This document shows, piece after piece, positions 44,841 to 55,322 of a stretch of DNA of 64,000 bases (position 1 is its first letter; each line of letters begins with the position of its first letter). The translations under genes were made by a program, and so were the position numbers. The notes under the pieces are model-generated. The model had not been told where the DNA came from and ran no database searches. It was given only the letters and a program-made list of their open reading frames with translations. Where the stretch lies: contig JAJOJJ010000020.1 of NCBI GenBank assembly GCA_021208685.1, positions 62,001 through 126,000 on the forward strand. Reading direction: 5' to 3'. This DNA comes from Saccharospirillaceae bacterium. Its GTDB lineage: Bacteria; Pseudomonadota; Gammaproteobacteria; Pseudomonadales; Oceanobacteraceae.

Positions 44841-46151
44841 ATGAAACGTCAGAGTGAACTGAAAGAAATACGCATCCGTCGCAACCGCTACGCGCTGTTG
44901 GCCAATGGTCTGCTGCCACTTATCGTGCTGGGGGTGCTCATTTTGGCTTTTCATCCGATAAAAACCTTTATTCATAATGTGTATGAGCAAAGCCATTTAG
45001 GCAGTTCGCTGGCGACTGCTGCTGTCATTTTTTTGCTGATTCATTTTAACCGTCTGTGGGTGAAATGGTTTGTGGCCAAAGTCACCGGCGATGCCACGCC
45101 GGCACGAGAGAGTAATTTTGACGAGGCTGAACCTGTGATGGTGCTGTCAGATGCCGACCGACAGATGCTGGCCGATTTACGCAAAGTCATGATCAGTTTC
45201 AGTCCGGTCGCTGCGCTGTTTAATGCGCATTTAAGCAAAACCAACGAGCTCACCGAGCAGGCTGCCGCTCATATCATGGAACAGCTGCTGGCGATCAATG
45301 ATAACTCTCAACAGCTGCTGAATTCGCTGAATACCGGCAAAGAAGAAGCCGAGACCATCAGTGACAGTGCGCACGATATTATTAACCGCAGCCATCAGCT
45401 GCTGAAGGATCTTTCCTATTACCGCACGCGGCATGATGAGCAGCGCAAAAAAGAAGAGGCTGCTATCCGCGGCGTGGTCAGTCAGGTCGAAGGATTTAAT
45501 CCGCTGATTAATCTTATCCGTGACGTGACCAAACAAACCAATTTGCTGGCACTAAACGCAGCCATTGAGGCTGCACGGGCGGGAGAAGCCGGACGCGGCT
45601 TTGCGGTCGTAGCCGATGAAGTGCGCAGTTTATCCATGCAGATTGAAGAAGCCGCCGGACGCATTGAGCAGAGCGTGCGTCAGGTATCAGAAACCGTAGA
45701 TCATCACCTGAAAACTATGGCCCTATCCAGCGAACAAAGCGCCGATGAGATGAACTGGTTGGGTAAAATTACCGATTCGGTATTCGAGATCGCCGCCGAT
45801 TTTGAAACCGCCGTCACCACGCTCGACCGTTTGTCCGGCGATACCGAAGTTGTGGTGCGATTTGTACGCTCCGCTGTTCTGGATATACTGGGCAGCTCCC
45901 AGTTTCAGGATGTTTCTCGTCAGCAGATCGAACAGGTACAGCATGGTCTGAGCCTGCTGGAAGAACGCTTCCGCGTGCTGTCGGACGCTGTTGCCGGTGA
46001 GGTTGATCACCCTCTGCTCGACCTCCACGATGTGATCGAACAACTGAAATCCAAATACACCATGAAAGAGCAGAGCGACACGCACCAGACCATCGTCACC
46101 GGCAAAGCACCGGCTTCCCGCGACGATCGGCCGTCCATTGAGCTGTTCTGA
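44841..46151 (+). CDS. Membrane-anchored chemoreceptor with CheZ-like motif
   Basis: 436 aa. Two TM helices (about 19-40 and 56-76) with a basic N-terminus and only a 15-residue periplasmic loop, so no external sensor domain. The signalling tip is at about 229-262 ([18 protein letters not shown], then [14 protein letters not shown]). After the coiled coil, at residues 354-362, the sequence QFQDVSRQQ contains Asp357 and Gln361. This is the D-x3-Q spacing of the CheZ phosphatase active site (QDLTGQ in E. coli), and is followed by an amphipathic helix. It could speed CheY-P hydrolysis, since no cheZ, cheX or cheC is present. C-terminus ends IELF. Followed by parA after 3 bp. Confidence 0.88.
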   Translation: MKRQSELKEIRIRRNRYALLANGLLPLIVLGVLILAFHPIKTFIHNVYEQSHLGSSLATAAVIFLLIHFNRLWVKWFVAKVTGDATPARESNFDEAEPVMVLSDADRQMLADLRKVMISFSPVAALFNAHLSKTNELTEQAAAHIMEQLLAINDNSQQLLNSLNTGKEEAETISDSAHDIINRSHQLLKDLSYYRTRHDEQRKKEEAAIRGVVSQVEGFNPLINLIRDVTKQTNLLALNAAIEAARAGEAGRGFAVVADEVRSLSMQIEEAAGRIEQSVRQVSETVDHHLKTMALSSEQSADEMNWLGKITDSVFEIAADFETAVTTLDRLSGDTEVVVRFVRSAVLDILGSSQFQDVSRQQIEQVQHGLSLLEERFRVLSDAVAGEVDHPLLDLHDVIEQLKSKYTMKEQSDTHQTIVTGKAPASRDDRPSIELF

Positions 46152-46154
46152 ACC

Positions 46155-46925
46155 ATGGCCCGACGACTTGTCATCTGTAACCGCAAAGGCGGTACCGGCA
46201 AAACCTCGGTCGCGGTGAATCTGGCCGGCGAACTCGCGGTACGCGGCCAGAAAGTGTTGCTGGTTGATCTGGACCCTCAGTCGCACTGTGCCGCCGGGGT
46301 CGGCTTGCACACAATCAGCCCCTTTGTTCATGATCTGTTTCATCAACCCGATGCCGATTTCAGCGCCAGCATTCGCCGTACCGCCGTGAACGGTCTGTGG
46401 CTCAGTGCTGCCGACCCGGCGTTTGATCACAGTCAGGCCAGCCGTGCTGAATTCCCTCTGCCTCAGACTCTGATCAGCAGCGGAGCCGATGAGCTATTCG
46501 ACACCATAGTGATGGATACACCGCCGTCTCTCGACCCTTTGCTGCTCAACGCTCTGGTGGCCGCCGATTCGGTGATCGTGCCATTCGTGCCGCACCAGCT
46601 GTCGATGCTGGGTGTACGCCAATTGGTAAAACTTCTGTACGACATTAAGAGCAGCCGCAATCCGGCACTGTCACTGACCGGTTTTCTGCCAACACTGGCC
46701 AACCCCACCATCCGGCATCACCGTCAGGTAATGAGTGAACTCGCCCACCACTTCGGCGCTGGTCGTTTATTGCCCGCCATCCGCAATGACATCCGCATTG
46801 CGGAAGCCTTTTCGCAGGGCAGGCCCGTACGTCTGACGGCGCCTAACAGTAGGGGCGCCGAGGACTTCCGCCAGCTGGCCGATGCCATCACTGGAGTTCA
46901 GGTCGCTGAAAGCCTGCCCGCCTGA
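46155..46925 (+). CDS. ParA/MinD-type ATPase of the chemosensory operon
   Basis: 256 aa. Deviant Walker A CNRKGGTGKTSVAVNLA with the signature Lys, Walker A' LLVDLDPQSH, and Walker B DTIVMDTPPSLD. Complete ParA fold through LRPV-like C-terminal helix (GRPVRLTAP). No ParB or par site nearby. ParA relatives encoded in che operons (PpfA of Rhodobacter, ParC of Vibrio) position and segregate chemosensory arrays; the same role is proposed here. It starts 3 bp after the receptor stop and is the last gene of the operon. Confidence 0.88.
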   Translation: MARRLVICNRKGGTGKTSVAVNLAGELAVRGQKVLLVDLDPQSHCAAGVGLHTISPFVHDLFHQPDADFSASIRRTAVNGLWLSAADPAFDHSQASRAEFPLPQTLISSGADELFDTIVMDTPPSLDPLLLNALVAADSVIVPFVPHQLSMLGVRQLVKLLYDIKSSRNPALSLTGFLPTLANPTIRHHRQVMSELAHHFGAGRLLPAIRNDIRIAEAFSQGRPVRLTAPNSRGAEDFRQLADAITGVQVAESLPA

Positions 46926-46942
46926 TCAATAAGTATTATCTG

Positions 46943-47092
46943 CCAGGCGTGATCGGTGTATTGAGCTTGGCAAATGTATATTTACGACAAGTATTCACGA
47001 AGGTCTGTTGATCGAATTGACCAACACCTTTCATATTGCCGACGTGAAAGGTCCTGTGATCTCAGGTAGCCCATACGGTGTGGTTCTATCTC
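46943..47092 (-). pseudogene. IS481-family transposase fragment, frameshifted
   Basis: On the minus strand, pieces in two frames (EIEPHRMGYLRSQDL, then VGNMKGVGQFDQQTFVNT and FAKLNTPIT) match the IS481 integrase core usually written as QDTFYVGNMKGVGR.YQQTF.DTYSK.AFAKLYDRKTPIT. At least one frameshift separates the two halves, and both ends of the gene are missing. Non-functional remnant next to the chemosensory operon. Confidence 0.7.
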
Positions 47093-47105
47093 ACCACTGA
47101 CTTCG

Positions 47106-47275
47106 TTATTCAGTTTCCGGCGTAACCTGATCTTCAGTAAAAATAATTCCTTCGGCAGCGACTTTGGCTTCAGGAGTCTTCAGACGATTTTTGAAATTCT
47201 CCAGAAATAACGGAGCCGGATAGGGGGACACCAATAAATACACTGCGTTTTCTACGTTCGTTACCGGCCCGGTAA
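47106..47275 (-). pseudogene. Unidentified coding remnant
   Basis: A minus-strand frame without start reads ENAVYLLVSPYPAPLFLENF and then NRLKTPEAKVAAEGIIFTED to a TAA stop at 47106. The composition is protein-like, suggesting the C-terminus of a gene cut by insertion-sequence activity. I do not recognise it. It may equally be noise between the two transposase remnants. Confidence 0.35.
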
Positions 47276-47745
47276 TGTGGAATCGGTGATGATGTTGGTC
47301 TTGCCATCCACCGTTCGGTGATCAAGACAGAAGAAGCCTTTGGGCTTTTGGTTGAGAACCATGTAACCGCTGTCCGGGTTGCTGGTGCTTTGCTTAGTCG
47401 TCTTCTCGGGTTGCGCCTTCGATGGTGGCCCTAAGGGCTTTTCCATCGCTGATCCGCTCTTCCTCCATAACGCGTCCAGTTGATCCATGTAGGCCTGTGC
47501 ACTTGCTATAAGGTCACGTGCAGATGTTTCTTTTGGGGGAGCTGACGTTGATGCGCGTGGAGTCAGTGTACAGCGCGTGGCCTGCAGCACTATCTGGCCG
47601 AAGATTTGCTGATACACACCGGAATGGTTAAAGCGGTTTGATGCATTGGAGAGTTTATCGGGATGATCAAGGGGAATGAGTTTGTTGATGCAGACGAATT
47701 CGAATGAAGACTGGGTTTGGGGGCGATGTTTAAGGATGGCCCATT
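47261..47745 (-). pseudogene. IS1182-family transposase remnant with internal deletion
   Basis: Minus strand. The N-terminus (KHRPQTQSSFEFVCI, then NKLIPLDHPD) and later GVYQQIFGQIVLQAT, SARDLIASAQAYMDQLDALW and KPKGFFCLDHRTVDGKTNIITD match IS1182-type transposases. About 80-100 residues expected between LDH and YQQIF are missing. The DST.. catalytic block (LYTDSTRIN) is in a shifted frame between two compensating frameshifts, and the C-terminal third is absent. The initiating ATG is out of frame by one base. Inactive. Confidence 0.8.
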
Positions 47746-47828
47746 ATAAAAAATCCCTGCCGGTTAGGGCGAGGACCTTGTCAGCAGCATGAGCGCTCAG
47801 TGAGCGCTTTTTTATGCCGCCAAGAAAC

Positions 47829-48212
47829 TCAGTCGAGTATCAGTACGCCGTCCATTTCCACACCGGCGTCGCGTGGCAATTGAGCTACACCGACGGCGGC
47901 ACGGGCAGGGTATGGCTGCTCGAAGTATTCCGCCATCACTTTGTTAACGGTGGCAAAGTTGCCCAGATCGGTCAGGAAGATATTCAGTTTGGCGATCTGT
48001 TGCAGGGAACCACCGGCTGCTTCACAGACCGCACTCAGGTTTTTGAAAACCTGATGAATGCGCGCTTCGATATCGCCTTCAACCATTTCCATGGTTTCCG
48101 GCACCAGTGGAATCTGGCCCGACAGATACACGGTATTGCCGATTTTAACGGCCTGAGAGTAAGTGCCGATAGCGGCCGGGGCTTTTTCAGTTGCGATGAT
48201 TTCGCGGCTCAT
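47829..48212 (-). CDS. ridA: Reactive imine deaminase RidA (YjgF/UK114 family)
   Basis: 127 aa, full length. Hydrolyses reactive enamine/imine by-products of amino acid metabolism. The conserved opening [23 protein letters not shown], the GQIPL segment, and the terminal [19 protein letters not shown] with the substrate-binding Arg are all present. Located 8 bp downstream of spoT, as in Pseudomonas and E. coli relatives. Confidence 0.96.
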   Translation of the reverse strand: MSREIIATEKAPAAIGTYSQAVKIGNTVYLSGQIPLVPETMEMVEGDIEARIHQVFKNLSAVCEAAGGSLQQIAKLNIFLTDLGNFATVNKVMAEYFEQPYPARAAVGVAQLPRDAGVEMDGVLILD

Positions 48213-48220
48213 AACAATCC

Positions 48221-50335
48221 TTAATTTTTACTGCGGACAATTTTATTCACGCCGCGGATATTGCGCAGGCGGCGGATCGCGCGGGCCAGATGTTTACGGC
48301 CATGCACGCTGAGACTCAGATGGGTCACGCTGAGGCGGGCATCGCGTTCTTCCACACTGATTTTTTCGATATTGGCTTCGGCCTGGGTAATGGCGCTGGC
48401 CAGTTCGGCGACGATGCCACGGCGGTTTTCCAGATAGACTTTCAGGTCGACGGTAAATTCGCTGTCGATGTCTTTATCCCAGCTGAGAATGACGCATTTT
48501 TCCGGGTTATCGCGGAATTCTTCGACGTTTTTACAGCTTTCGGTATGAATCACCAGACCACGGCCGGAGCTGACGTAGCCAATAATCGGGTCGCCGGGAA
48601 TCGGGCTGCAGCACTTGGCAAAATTCACCACCAGGCCTTCGGTGCCTTTGATGGCCAGCGGTGATTGTTCGACCGATTCCAGATCGATGTCGGACTCTTT
48701 ATTCGCAACCAGCAGGCGGCGCGCCAGCAGCGGTGCCATACGGTTACCGGCACCAATGTCTTCGAGCAGATCGCCGAGATCATCGAGGCCGGTTTCACGC
48801 AACACCAGATCAATATGCTGCTGATCAATATCTTCCAGCGTTTTGCCCAGTGCATTCAGTGCTTTGTTCAGCAGGCGCTCACCCAGTGCCACCGATTCGG
48901 AACGGCGCTGGCTCTTGAGGTAATTACGGATATTGGAACGTGCTTTACCGGTCACCACAAAGTTGAGCCAGGCCGGGTTTGGCTGGCCGCCGGGTGCGGT
49001 CACAATCTGGACGGTCTGGCCGTTTTGCAGGCGCGCGCTTAAGGGGGCCAGCTGGCGATTAATCCGGCAGGCGATGCAGTGGTTCCCCACATCGGTATGC
49101 ACGGCATAGGCAAAGTCGATGGCGGTGGAGCCGGACGGTAATTCGAGAATTTTGCCTTTGGGCGTGAACACGTAGATCTCATCCGGGAACAGATCGACTT
49201 TAACGTGCTCAACAAATTCCAGTGGACTGCCGGCGTTTTTCTGCAGTTCGAGCAGGTTCTGTACCCACTGACGCGCCCGATGGGTGCCGCTGGCCTGATC
49301 GCTCTCTGATTTATACAGCCAATGCGCAGCAATACCATGGTTGGCCATGGATTCCATTTCTTCGGTGCGGATCTGAATTTCAATGGGCACACCACCAATG
49401 CCAATCAGCGTGGTGTGCAGCGACTGGTAGCCGTTGGTTTTGGGGATGGCGATGTAGTCTTTGAAACGTCCGGGAATCGGTTTGTACAACGCATGCATGG
49501 CACCGAGAATGCGGTAACAGGAATCGACGGAGTCGGCGATGATGCGGAATCCGTACACATCCATGATGTCGGTAAGGGATTTACGCTGCTCTTTCATCTT
49601 GGTGTAGATGCTGAACAGATGCTTCTCCCGTCCGACAACCCGGGCGCTGATGCCGACTTCAGCCAGGCGGTTGCGCACGGCCGTGGCGATATTGTTCACA
49701 ATCTCCGAGCGATGACCGCGTGCTGCTTTGACCGCCTTGCGGATCATTTCTGAGCGCATCGGATACATGGCTTCGAAGCACAGCTCTTCCATCTCAACGC
49801 GGATACTGTTCAGACCCAGGCGGTTGGCAATGGGGGCATAAATATCGAGGGTTTCTCTGGCGATGCGGCGGCGCTTTTCGGGTTTCAGTGAGCCCAAGGT
49901 GCGCAGGTTATGCAGGCGGTCGGCGAGTTTTACCAGAATGACGCGGATGTCTTTGGCCATGGCCATGGCCATCTTCTGGAAGTTTTCAGCCTGCTGGTGT
50001 TCTTTGCTTTCGAAGTGAATATTGGTGAGTTTGGACACACCATCGACCAGATCGGTGACGACATCGCCGAACTGTTTTGCCAGAGCGGTTTTGGGTACGC
50101 CGGTGTCTTCAATCACATCGTGCAGCATCGCCGCCATCAGGCTCTGATGGTCGAGATGCATGTCAGCCAGAATATTGGCAACCGCTAACGGATGGATGAT
50201 GTAAGGCTCGCCGCTGCGACGGCGCTGACCATCGTGGGCTTGTTCGGCGTAGTAATAGGCGCGGCTGACCTGCTGAATCTGAGGGTTGCTCAGATAGTGG
50301 GAGAGCCGCTCCGATAAGGCATCAATGGTGGGCAC
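48221..50335 (-). CDS. spoT: Bifunctional (p)ppGpp synthetase/hydrolase SpoT
   Basis: 704 aa. N-terminal HD hydrolase ([28 protein letters not shown]), synthetase domain ([37 protein letters not shown]), TGS domain ([29 protein letters not shown]) and C-terminal ACT domain ([21 protein letters not shown]). The intact HD motif distinguishes SpoT from RelA. Controls the stringent response. Follows rpoZ by 27 bp; cotranscribed with gmk and rpoZ as in enterics. Confidence 0.97.
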   Translation of the reverse strand: MPTIDALSERLSHYLSNPQIQQVSRAYYYAEQAHDGQRRRSGEPYIIHPLAVANILADMHLDHQSLMAAMLHDVIEDTGVPKTALAKQFGDVVTDLVDGVSKLTNIHFESKEHQQAENFQKMAMAMAKDIRVILVKLADRLHNLRTLGSLKPEKRRRIARETLDIYAPIANRLGLNSIRVEMEELCFEAMYPMRSEMIRKAVKAARGHRSEIVNNIATAVRNRLAEVGISARVVGREKHLFSIYTKMKEQRKSLTDIMDVYGFRIIADSVDSCYRILGAMHALYKPIPGRFKDYIAIPKTNGYQSLHTTLIGIGGVPIEIQIRTEEMESMANHGIAAHWLYKSESDQASGTHRARQWVQNLLELQKNAGSPLEFVEHVKVDLFPDEIYVFTPKGKILELPSGSTAIDFAYAVHTDVGNHCIACRINRQLAPLSARLQNGQTVQIVTAPGGQPNPAWLNFVVTGKARSNIRNYLKSQRRSESVALGERLLNKALNALGKTLEDIDQQHIDLVLRETGLDDLGDLLEDIGAGNRMAPLLARRLLVANKESDIDLESVEQSPLAIKGTEGLVVNFAKCCSPIPGDPIIGYVSSGRGLVIHTESCKNVEEFRDNPEKCVILSWDKDIDSEFTVDLKVYLENRRGIVAELASAITQAEANIEKISVEERDARLSVTHLSLSVHGRKHLARAIRRLRNIRGVNKIVRSKN

Positions 50336-50362
50336 TTAAGCAGAACCTCAGGCTGGGTCTGC

Positions 50363-50593
50363 TTAGTACTGTTCCGCCCGGGCGGCTTCTTCCTGAGCGG
50401 CCATGGTGGCTGGCGTTACCAGGTTTTCAGCAATTTCACGCAGAGCCAGTACGGTTGGTTTGTCGTTTTCTTCCGCCACCAGTGGCTCGGCACCCTGTAC
50501 CGCGATCTGGCGGGCACGTTTGGTGGCCAGCATGACCAGTTCAAAGCGGTTATCAACGTTGGTTAAGCAGTCTTCTACGGTAACGCGTGCCAT
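50363..50593 (-). CDS. rpoZ: RNA polymerase omega subunit
   Basis: 76 aa, a little shorter than E. coli omega (91). [29 protein letters not shown] and [12 protein letters not shown] are conserved. Helps assemble the beta-prime subunit and forms part of the ppGpp binding site. Between gmk and spoT. Confidence 0.95.
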   Translation of the reverse strand: MARVTVEDCLTNVDNRFELVMLATKRARQIAVQGAEPLVAEENDKPTVLALREIAENLVTPATMAAQEEAARAEQY

Positions 50594-50686
50594 GGGATAT
50601 CCTGTGGAATCAGATGAATTCGGTGGAACCGGGTATTGTAGCGGAATCCGTCGGCAAGGGAAGAGGCGGGCGGACTCCGGATGTGA

Positions 50687-51412
<726 letters not shown>

Positions 51413-51420
51413 TCAGGGAC

Positions 51421-52632
51421 TTACCGCTTCAATACAAACATTTCATAACCGAATTCGCCGAGGTGTTGTTCATAACATGCGATTTCGCGTTCTGTATCCG
51501 CAATGGCGGCTGAATCAGGCATGTCCGGCTTGAGCTGTGCAATTCGTGCTTTGAGAGGCTGGTAATATTGGCTCCATGCCTGTTCGCTCAGGGTAAAATG
51601 ATCAACGATTTCAAAGCCTGCCTGATGCATTTGGGCTAAGCGTTTCCCGATCGTTTGCATGTCGGGGTATTCGTTTTTCCAGAACGCTTTTGCATCCTGG
51701 CTTGGGTTCCCGGTTAACCAGACCAGGTCGCTGATGACCATACAGCCATTCTCTTTAAGCAGAGGCCGCCATTGTTTCAGCGCCTGTTCAACCCCCATGA
51801 TGTAAGCCGAGCCCTCTGACCACACGCAATCAAAACTTTCAGGCGCAAAGGGCAGTTCTGTCATGCTGGCACAGCTTAAGGTCACGCGGGTATCTAACCC
51901 CTGCTCAGTGAGGCGTTCACCGAGTTCATCAAGCGCACTTTGCTCGTTATCCACCGCCACAATCTCGACTTGGGTGTGCTTTGCCAATAAACGGGTTGAA
52001 AAGCCTTTGCCGCAGCCGATATCAATAATGCGCTGTGGTGTTATTGGCAGCACTGACAAGGCTTTAAGCGAGTCGGTATCGGAACCTGGTCCCCAGCGTT
52101 CTAAACGTTGGAATACCTTCATAAAATCGGCCATGTATTGATCGTGTTCGTTCATATCTTTTGATAACCATTTCAACTGCAGGGCTTGTTGTTCATTAAA
52201 GCCTTGCTGTTTTAACCAATCCAGATGGGCGTCTGGCGCTAATGTGTCGGTCTGTTGATGCCAGAGGCGCAGCGAGCCTTCACCCAATAATGCGGCAAGT
52301 AAATCGCGTGCCTGCTGCTTTTGAGCGATGTCTTCGTCCAGCTGCTGCAAGCGTTTCTCAAGTACGACTCGCTCCATTTTGCTGTCTAAAAAGGATTTAC
52401 ATTCCTTAAGTGTTAAGCCGCCCGCCTGCAGTTGTTGCAGTAGATGCAGCCGCTGAACATCGTTATCGGAATACAGCCGATAACCATTGGCCTGGCGTGT
52501 GCCATGCAGTAACCCCTGCTTCTCGTAGTAGAGCAGGGTGGTGCGTGACAGACCCGCTTTTTGGGCTAATTCAGATATTCGGTACACCAGATTCACTCGT
52601 TTTGGCGTTTGGGATGGAGCAATTATGTGCAC
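51421..52632 (-). CDS. MerR-type regulator fused to a SAM methyltransferase
   Basis: 403 aa in the longest reading. Residues about 16-90 form a MerR helix-turn-helix (YRISELAQKAGLSRTTLLYYEKQGLL, GYRLYSDNDVQRL). A coiled-coil dimerisation helix follows, and residues about 180-400 a class I methyltransferase (IIDIGCGKGFSTRLLA motif I at 203-210, VAVDNEQSALDELG, GCMVISDLVWLTG, FEIVDHF). No effector Cys pair is seen in the MerR part. The first start is GTG at 52632; GTGs at 52596 and 52587 fit MerR N-termini better. It breaks the conserved gmk-yicC order and has Gln-rich, less GC-biased codons, suggesting acquisition. Target molecule unknown. Confidence 0.82.
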   Translation of the reverse strand: MHIIAPSQTPKRVNLVYRISELAQKAGLSRTTLLYYEKQGLLHGTRQANGYRLYSDNDVQRLHLLQQLQAGGLTLKECKSFLDSKMERVVLEKRLQQLDEDIAQKQQARDLLAALLGEGSLRLWHQQTDTLAPDAHLDWLKQQGFNEQQALQLKWLSKDMNEHDQYMADFMKVFQRLERWGPGSDTDSLKALSVLPITPQRIIDIGCGKGFSTRLLAKHTQVEIVAVDNEQSALDELGERLTEQGLDTRVTLSCASMTELPFAPESFDCVWSEGSAYIMGVEQALKQWRPLLKENGCMVISDLVWLTGNPSQDAKAFWKNEYPDMQTIGKRLAQMHQAGFEIVDHFTLSEQAWSQYYQPLKARIAQLKPDMPDSAAIADTEREIACYEQHLGEFGYEMFVLKR

Positions 52633-52772
52633 GGTAAACTATGAGGTTGTAGACAGGTCAAGCCTGAGTGTTTGGCCACTGCTGGCGGAAGAAGGGGATA
52701 TCCGGGGATGTATACCTGACAGACAAAGCAAGCACCTGCTGCGCTGTGTGGCTGCAGGGCGCTTCGGGCAAT

Positions 52773-53654
52773 CTATTCGATGTTCTGTACCTGCTCACGC
52801 ATTTGTTCGATCAGCACTTTCAGGTCAACGGCGGCCTGGGTAATGCCGGTCGTCAGTGATTTGGAGGAGAGCGTATTCGCTTCGCGGTTCAGCTCCTGCA
52901 TCATAAAATCGAGGCGGCGGCCGATGGGTTCATTCTGGCTGAGAATACGGCCGACTTCCTGAATATGAGTGTTCAGGCGGTCGAGTTCTTCGGCGACATC
53001 GGCTTTCTGCGCCAGTAAAACCATTTCGGTTTCCAGCCGGTTGCTGTCGAGGGTGATATTCAGTTCGGCAATTTTATCTTCCAGTTGCTGGCGCTGGGCG
53101 GCCAGTGCCTGGGGCATCGCGGCGCTAACGGCAGCCACAATCTGCTGCATTTTTTCCAGCCGCTGGCGAATCAGGGCGGCCAGTTCTTCGCCTTCGCGTT
53201 GGCGGGCGTCGCACGTACTGTGCAGGCAATCGTCGAACGCTTGCAGTGCAGCCTGCTGCAGTGCTTTGCCGTCGGTCTCCGCACTGCTGATCACACCGGG
53301 CCAGGCCAATACATCGAGCACATTCATGGCGTTGCCGGGGCCGCCACTTCTTTTTGGGGTCAACAGGGCATGCACTTCATCGGCGGCGCGGTTCAGTTCG
53401 TGGACCAGTTCGTGGTTAACGCTGAGTTTGCTTTCGCCCTGTAAGGGCTGAAAACGCAGGGCGCATTCGACTTTGCCGCGGTTGAGGGATGTTCTCAGGC
53501 GCTCACGCAGAGCCGGTTCCAGATCGCGGAAAGCATCCGGCAGGCGGAAGTGCAGTTCCAGATAGCGGCTGTTCACCGAACGGATTTCCCAGGTAAAGCG
53601 CCCTTGCGTGGATTCGCTGCTGGCACGGGCAAAGGCCGTCATGCTGAAAACCAT
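52773..53654 (-). CDS. yicC: YicC family endoribonuclease
   Basis: 293 aa, full length. [42 protein letters not shown] spans two typical blocks at the N-terminus. The C-terminal [19 protein letters not shown] and [22 protein letters not shown] contain the acidic and His residues associated with metal-dependent RNase activity in this family. Divergent from rph, an arrangement conserved in many gammaproteobacteria. Confidence 0.92.
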   Translation of the reverse strand: MVFSMTAFARASSESTQGRFTWEIRSVNSRYLELHFRLPDAFRDLEPALRERLRTSLNRGKVECALRFQPLQGESKLSVNHELVHELNRAADEVHALLTPKRSGGPGNAMNVLDVLAWPGVISSAETDGKALQQAALQAFDDCLHSTCDARQREGEELAALIRQRLEKMQQIVAAVSAAMPQALAAQRQQLEDKIAELNITLDSNRLETEMVLLAQKADVAEELDRLNTHIQEVGRILSQNEPIGRRLDFMMQELNREANTLSSKSLTTGITQAAVDLKVLIEQMREQVQNIE

Positions 53655-53755
53655 ACGTCTCTCGCGTTAATAAATTCTCTGGCATTGTAAGGGCTGGGGC
53701 TTTTTGCCGCTATAATGCCGGCCTTTACTCAATATCAGATTCAAGGATTCCGCTT

Positions 53756-54472
53756 ATGAGACCCAGTGGCCGTAAAGCCGATCAGCTGCGTGATGTGCGC
53801 ATTACCCGCAATTTCACCAAACATGCCGAAGGTTCTGTACTGGTGGAATTCGGTGACACCAAAGTGATTTGCACCGCATCGGTTGAAACCAGTGTGCCGC
53901 CGTTTCTGCGTGGTAAAGGTCAGGGTTGGGTCACAGCCGAATACGGCATGCTGCCGCGTTCGACCGGTTCACGCATGATCCGTGAGGCGGCCAAAGGCAA
54001 GCAGCAGGGACGCACCGTGGAAATTTCCCGTCTGATTGGGCGCAGCCTGCGCGCCGCTATTGATCTGACCGCGCTGGGTGAAAACACCATCACCATTGAC
54101 TGTGATGTGATTCAGGCCGACGGCGGCACCCGTACAGCGTCTATTACCGGTGCCTGTGTGGCGCTGGTGGATGCGATCAATTGGCTGAAAGCCAATGGCA
54201 AAGTGAAGGGTGAGCCACTGAAGCAGATGATTGCGGCGGTATCTGTTGGCATTTACAACGGTGAAGCGGTGCTGGATCTGGATTATGCCGAAGATTCCAC
54301 CGCCGAGACCGATCTGAACGTGATCATGACCGAGAACGGTGGTTTCGTGGAAATTCAGGGCACGGCGGAAGGCGAGGCCTTCACGCCGGATGAGCTGAAC
54401 GCCATGCTGGCACTGGCGCAGAAAGCCATTGGTGAGCTGAGTGCGACGCAGAAGGAAGCGCTGGCGGGCTGA
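53756..54472 (+). CDS. rph: Ribonuclease PH
   Basis: 238 aa. Phosphorolytic 3'-5' exoribonuclease acting on tRNA precursors. [20 protein letters not shown], the catalytic-core [11 protein letters not shown], and [19 protein letters not shown] are conserved. Unlike E. coli K-12, the reading frame is intact. Preceded by a good -10 (TATAAT at 53711-53716) in the divergent region. Confidence 0.96.
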   Translation: MRPSGRKADQLRDVRITRNFTKHAEGSVLVEFGDTKVICTASVETSVPPFLRGKGQGWVTAEYGMLPRSTGSRMIREAAKGKQQGRTVEISRLIGRSLRAAIDLTALGENTITIDCDVIQADGGTRTASITGACVALVDAINWLKANGKVKGEPLKQMIAAVSVGIYNGEAVLDLDYAEDSTAETDLNVIMTENGGFVEIQGTAEGEAFTPDELNAMLALAQKAIGELSATQKEALAG

Positions 54473-54493
54473 TTTTTGCAGTGATCGTCTCGA

Positions 54494-54526
54494 CACTAAA
54501 AAGGCGCCAGTGGCGCCTTTTTAGTG
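54494..54526. terminator. Bidirectional terminator between rph and crc
   Basis: CACTAAAAAGGCGCC pairs with GGCGCCTTTTTAGTG across AGT, a 15-bp perfect inverted repeat with T-runs on both strands, serving the convergent rph and crc genes. Confidence 0.93.
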
Positions 54527-54548
54527 TCTGTTGCTTGCCGGACCGGGG

Positions 54549-55322
54549 TCAGTCTTCGTCAAAGTCGTATTCCACCATCACGGCAGCGTGATCGCCGAAG
54601 CGCAGGTTGGTATCGAGTTTGGCTTCCACCACAAACTGGCGGATACCCGGTGTACAGATCTGATAATCCTTACGCCAGCCGTGCTGATTACGGCGCGCGC
54701 TCTCGGCATCCGGCCACCAGGTAAACTGGTTTTCGCCGAAATTGGCTTCGCGGAAGGCATCGACATAGCCAGCCGGGCCGAACATCTGATCGAACCAGGC
54801 GCGTTCTTCCGGCAGGAAGCCCGGAGTGTTCTGATGGCTCTGCCAGTCGGCCAGATCAACGGTTTTATGCGCGGCTTCAAAGTTGCCACAGAAGATAAAC
54901 TCACGGCGTTTGCGCCGGGTTTTATTCAGGTGCTCAAGGAAGGCCTTCTGGAACGCGAGCTTATCTTCCAGCGTGTTGTGCTCATCGACGCCAGGAAACA
55001 GGATTGAGCCAACGCTGACATGGTCGAAGTCGGCTTGAATAAAGCGCCCTTGCATATCGCACTGCGGGAATGCCAGGCCGGTCATGATGGCTTTGGGCAC
55101 TTCACGGGTGAGGATCGCCACACCGGAATAGTGATCGGCTTCGGCATCAAAAAAGTAGGCGTTGTAACCATCGGGATACACGACGGAATCAGGCAGCTGA
55201 TATTCCTTGGCCAGTAACCCCTGAATGGCAACCACATCAGCCTGAGCGGTTTGCAGCCAGGTATACAGCCCTTTTTCGACCGCTTGTTTCAGGCCGTTGA
55301 CGTGTAAACTGATAATCCTCAT
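54549..55322 (-). CDS. crc: Catabolite repression control protein Crc
   Basis: 257 aa from the ATG at 55322 (product [10 protein letters not shown]). An exonuclease III-like fold that in Pseudomonas acts with Hfq to repress translation of catabolic mRNAs. Key catalytic positions are altered: the Glu of LQETK is Gly here (AIQGLLAK), and the GDxN motif reads GNFE. Only the DH near the C-terminus (FGDHAAVM) remains. This matches the nuclease-dead Pseudomonas Crc (CGSLYVAH, QHAPLIV). It lies between rph and pyrE as in P. aeruginosa. Longer in-frame starts exist but lack support. Confidence 0.85.
   Translation of the reverse strand: MRIISLHVNGLKQAVEKGLYTWLQTAQADVVAIQGLLAKEYQLPDSVVYPDGYNAYFFDAEADHYSGVAILTREVPKAIMTGLAFPQCDMQGRFIQADFDHVSVGSILFPGVDEHNTLEDKLAFQKAFLEHLNKTRRKRREFIFCGNFEAAHKTVDLADWQSHQNTPGFLPEERAWFDQMFGPAGYVDAFREANFGENQFTWWPDAESARRNQHGWRKDYQICTPGIRQFVVEAKLDTNLRFGDHAAVMVEYDFDED

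Noticed and set aside
47261..47617. A functional small gene in the frame of 118 codons
   Set aside because: Its sequence is a fragment of an IS1182-type transposase with deletion and frameshifts, so it is treated as part of a pseudogene.
47814..48224. Plus-strand open frame opposite ridA
   Set aside because: Complete shadow of ridA, whose family signature is clear.
54523..54724. Small plus-strand frame between rph and crc
   Set aside because: Overlaps crc on the opposite strand and begins in the terminator; no support.
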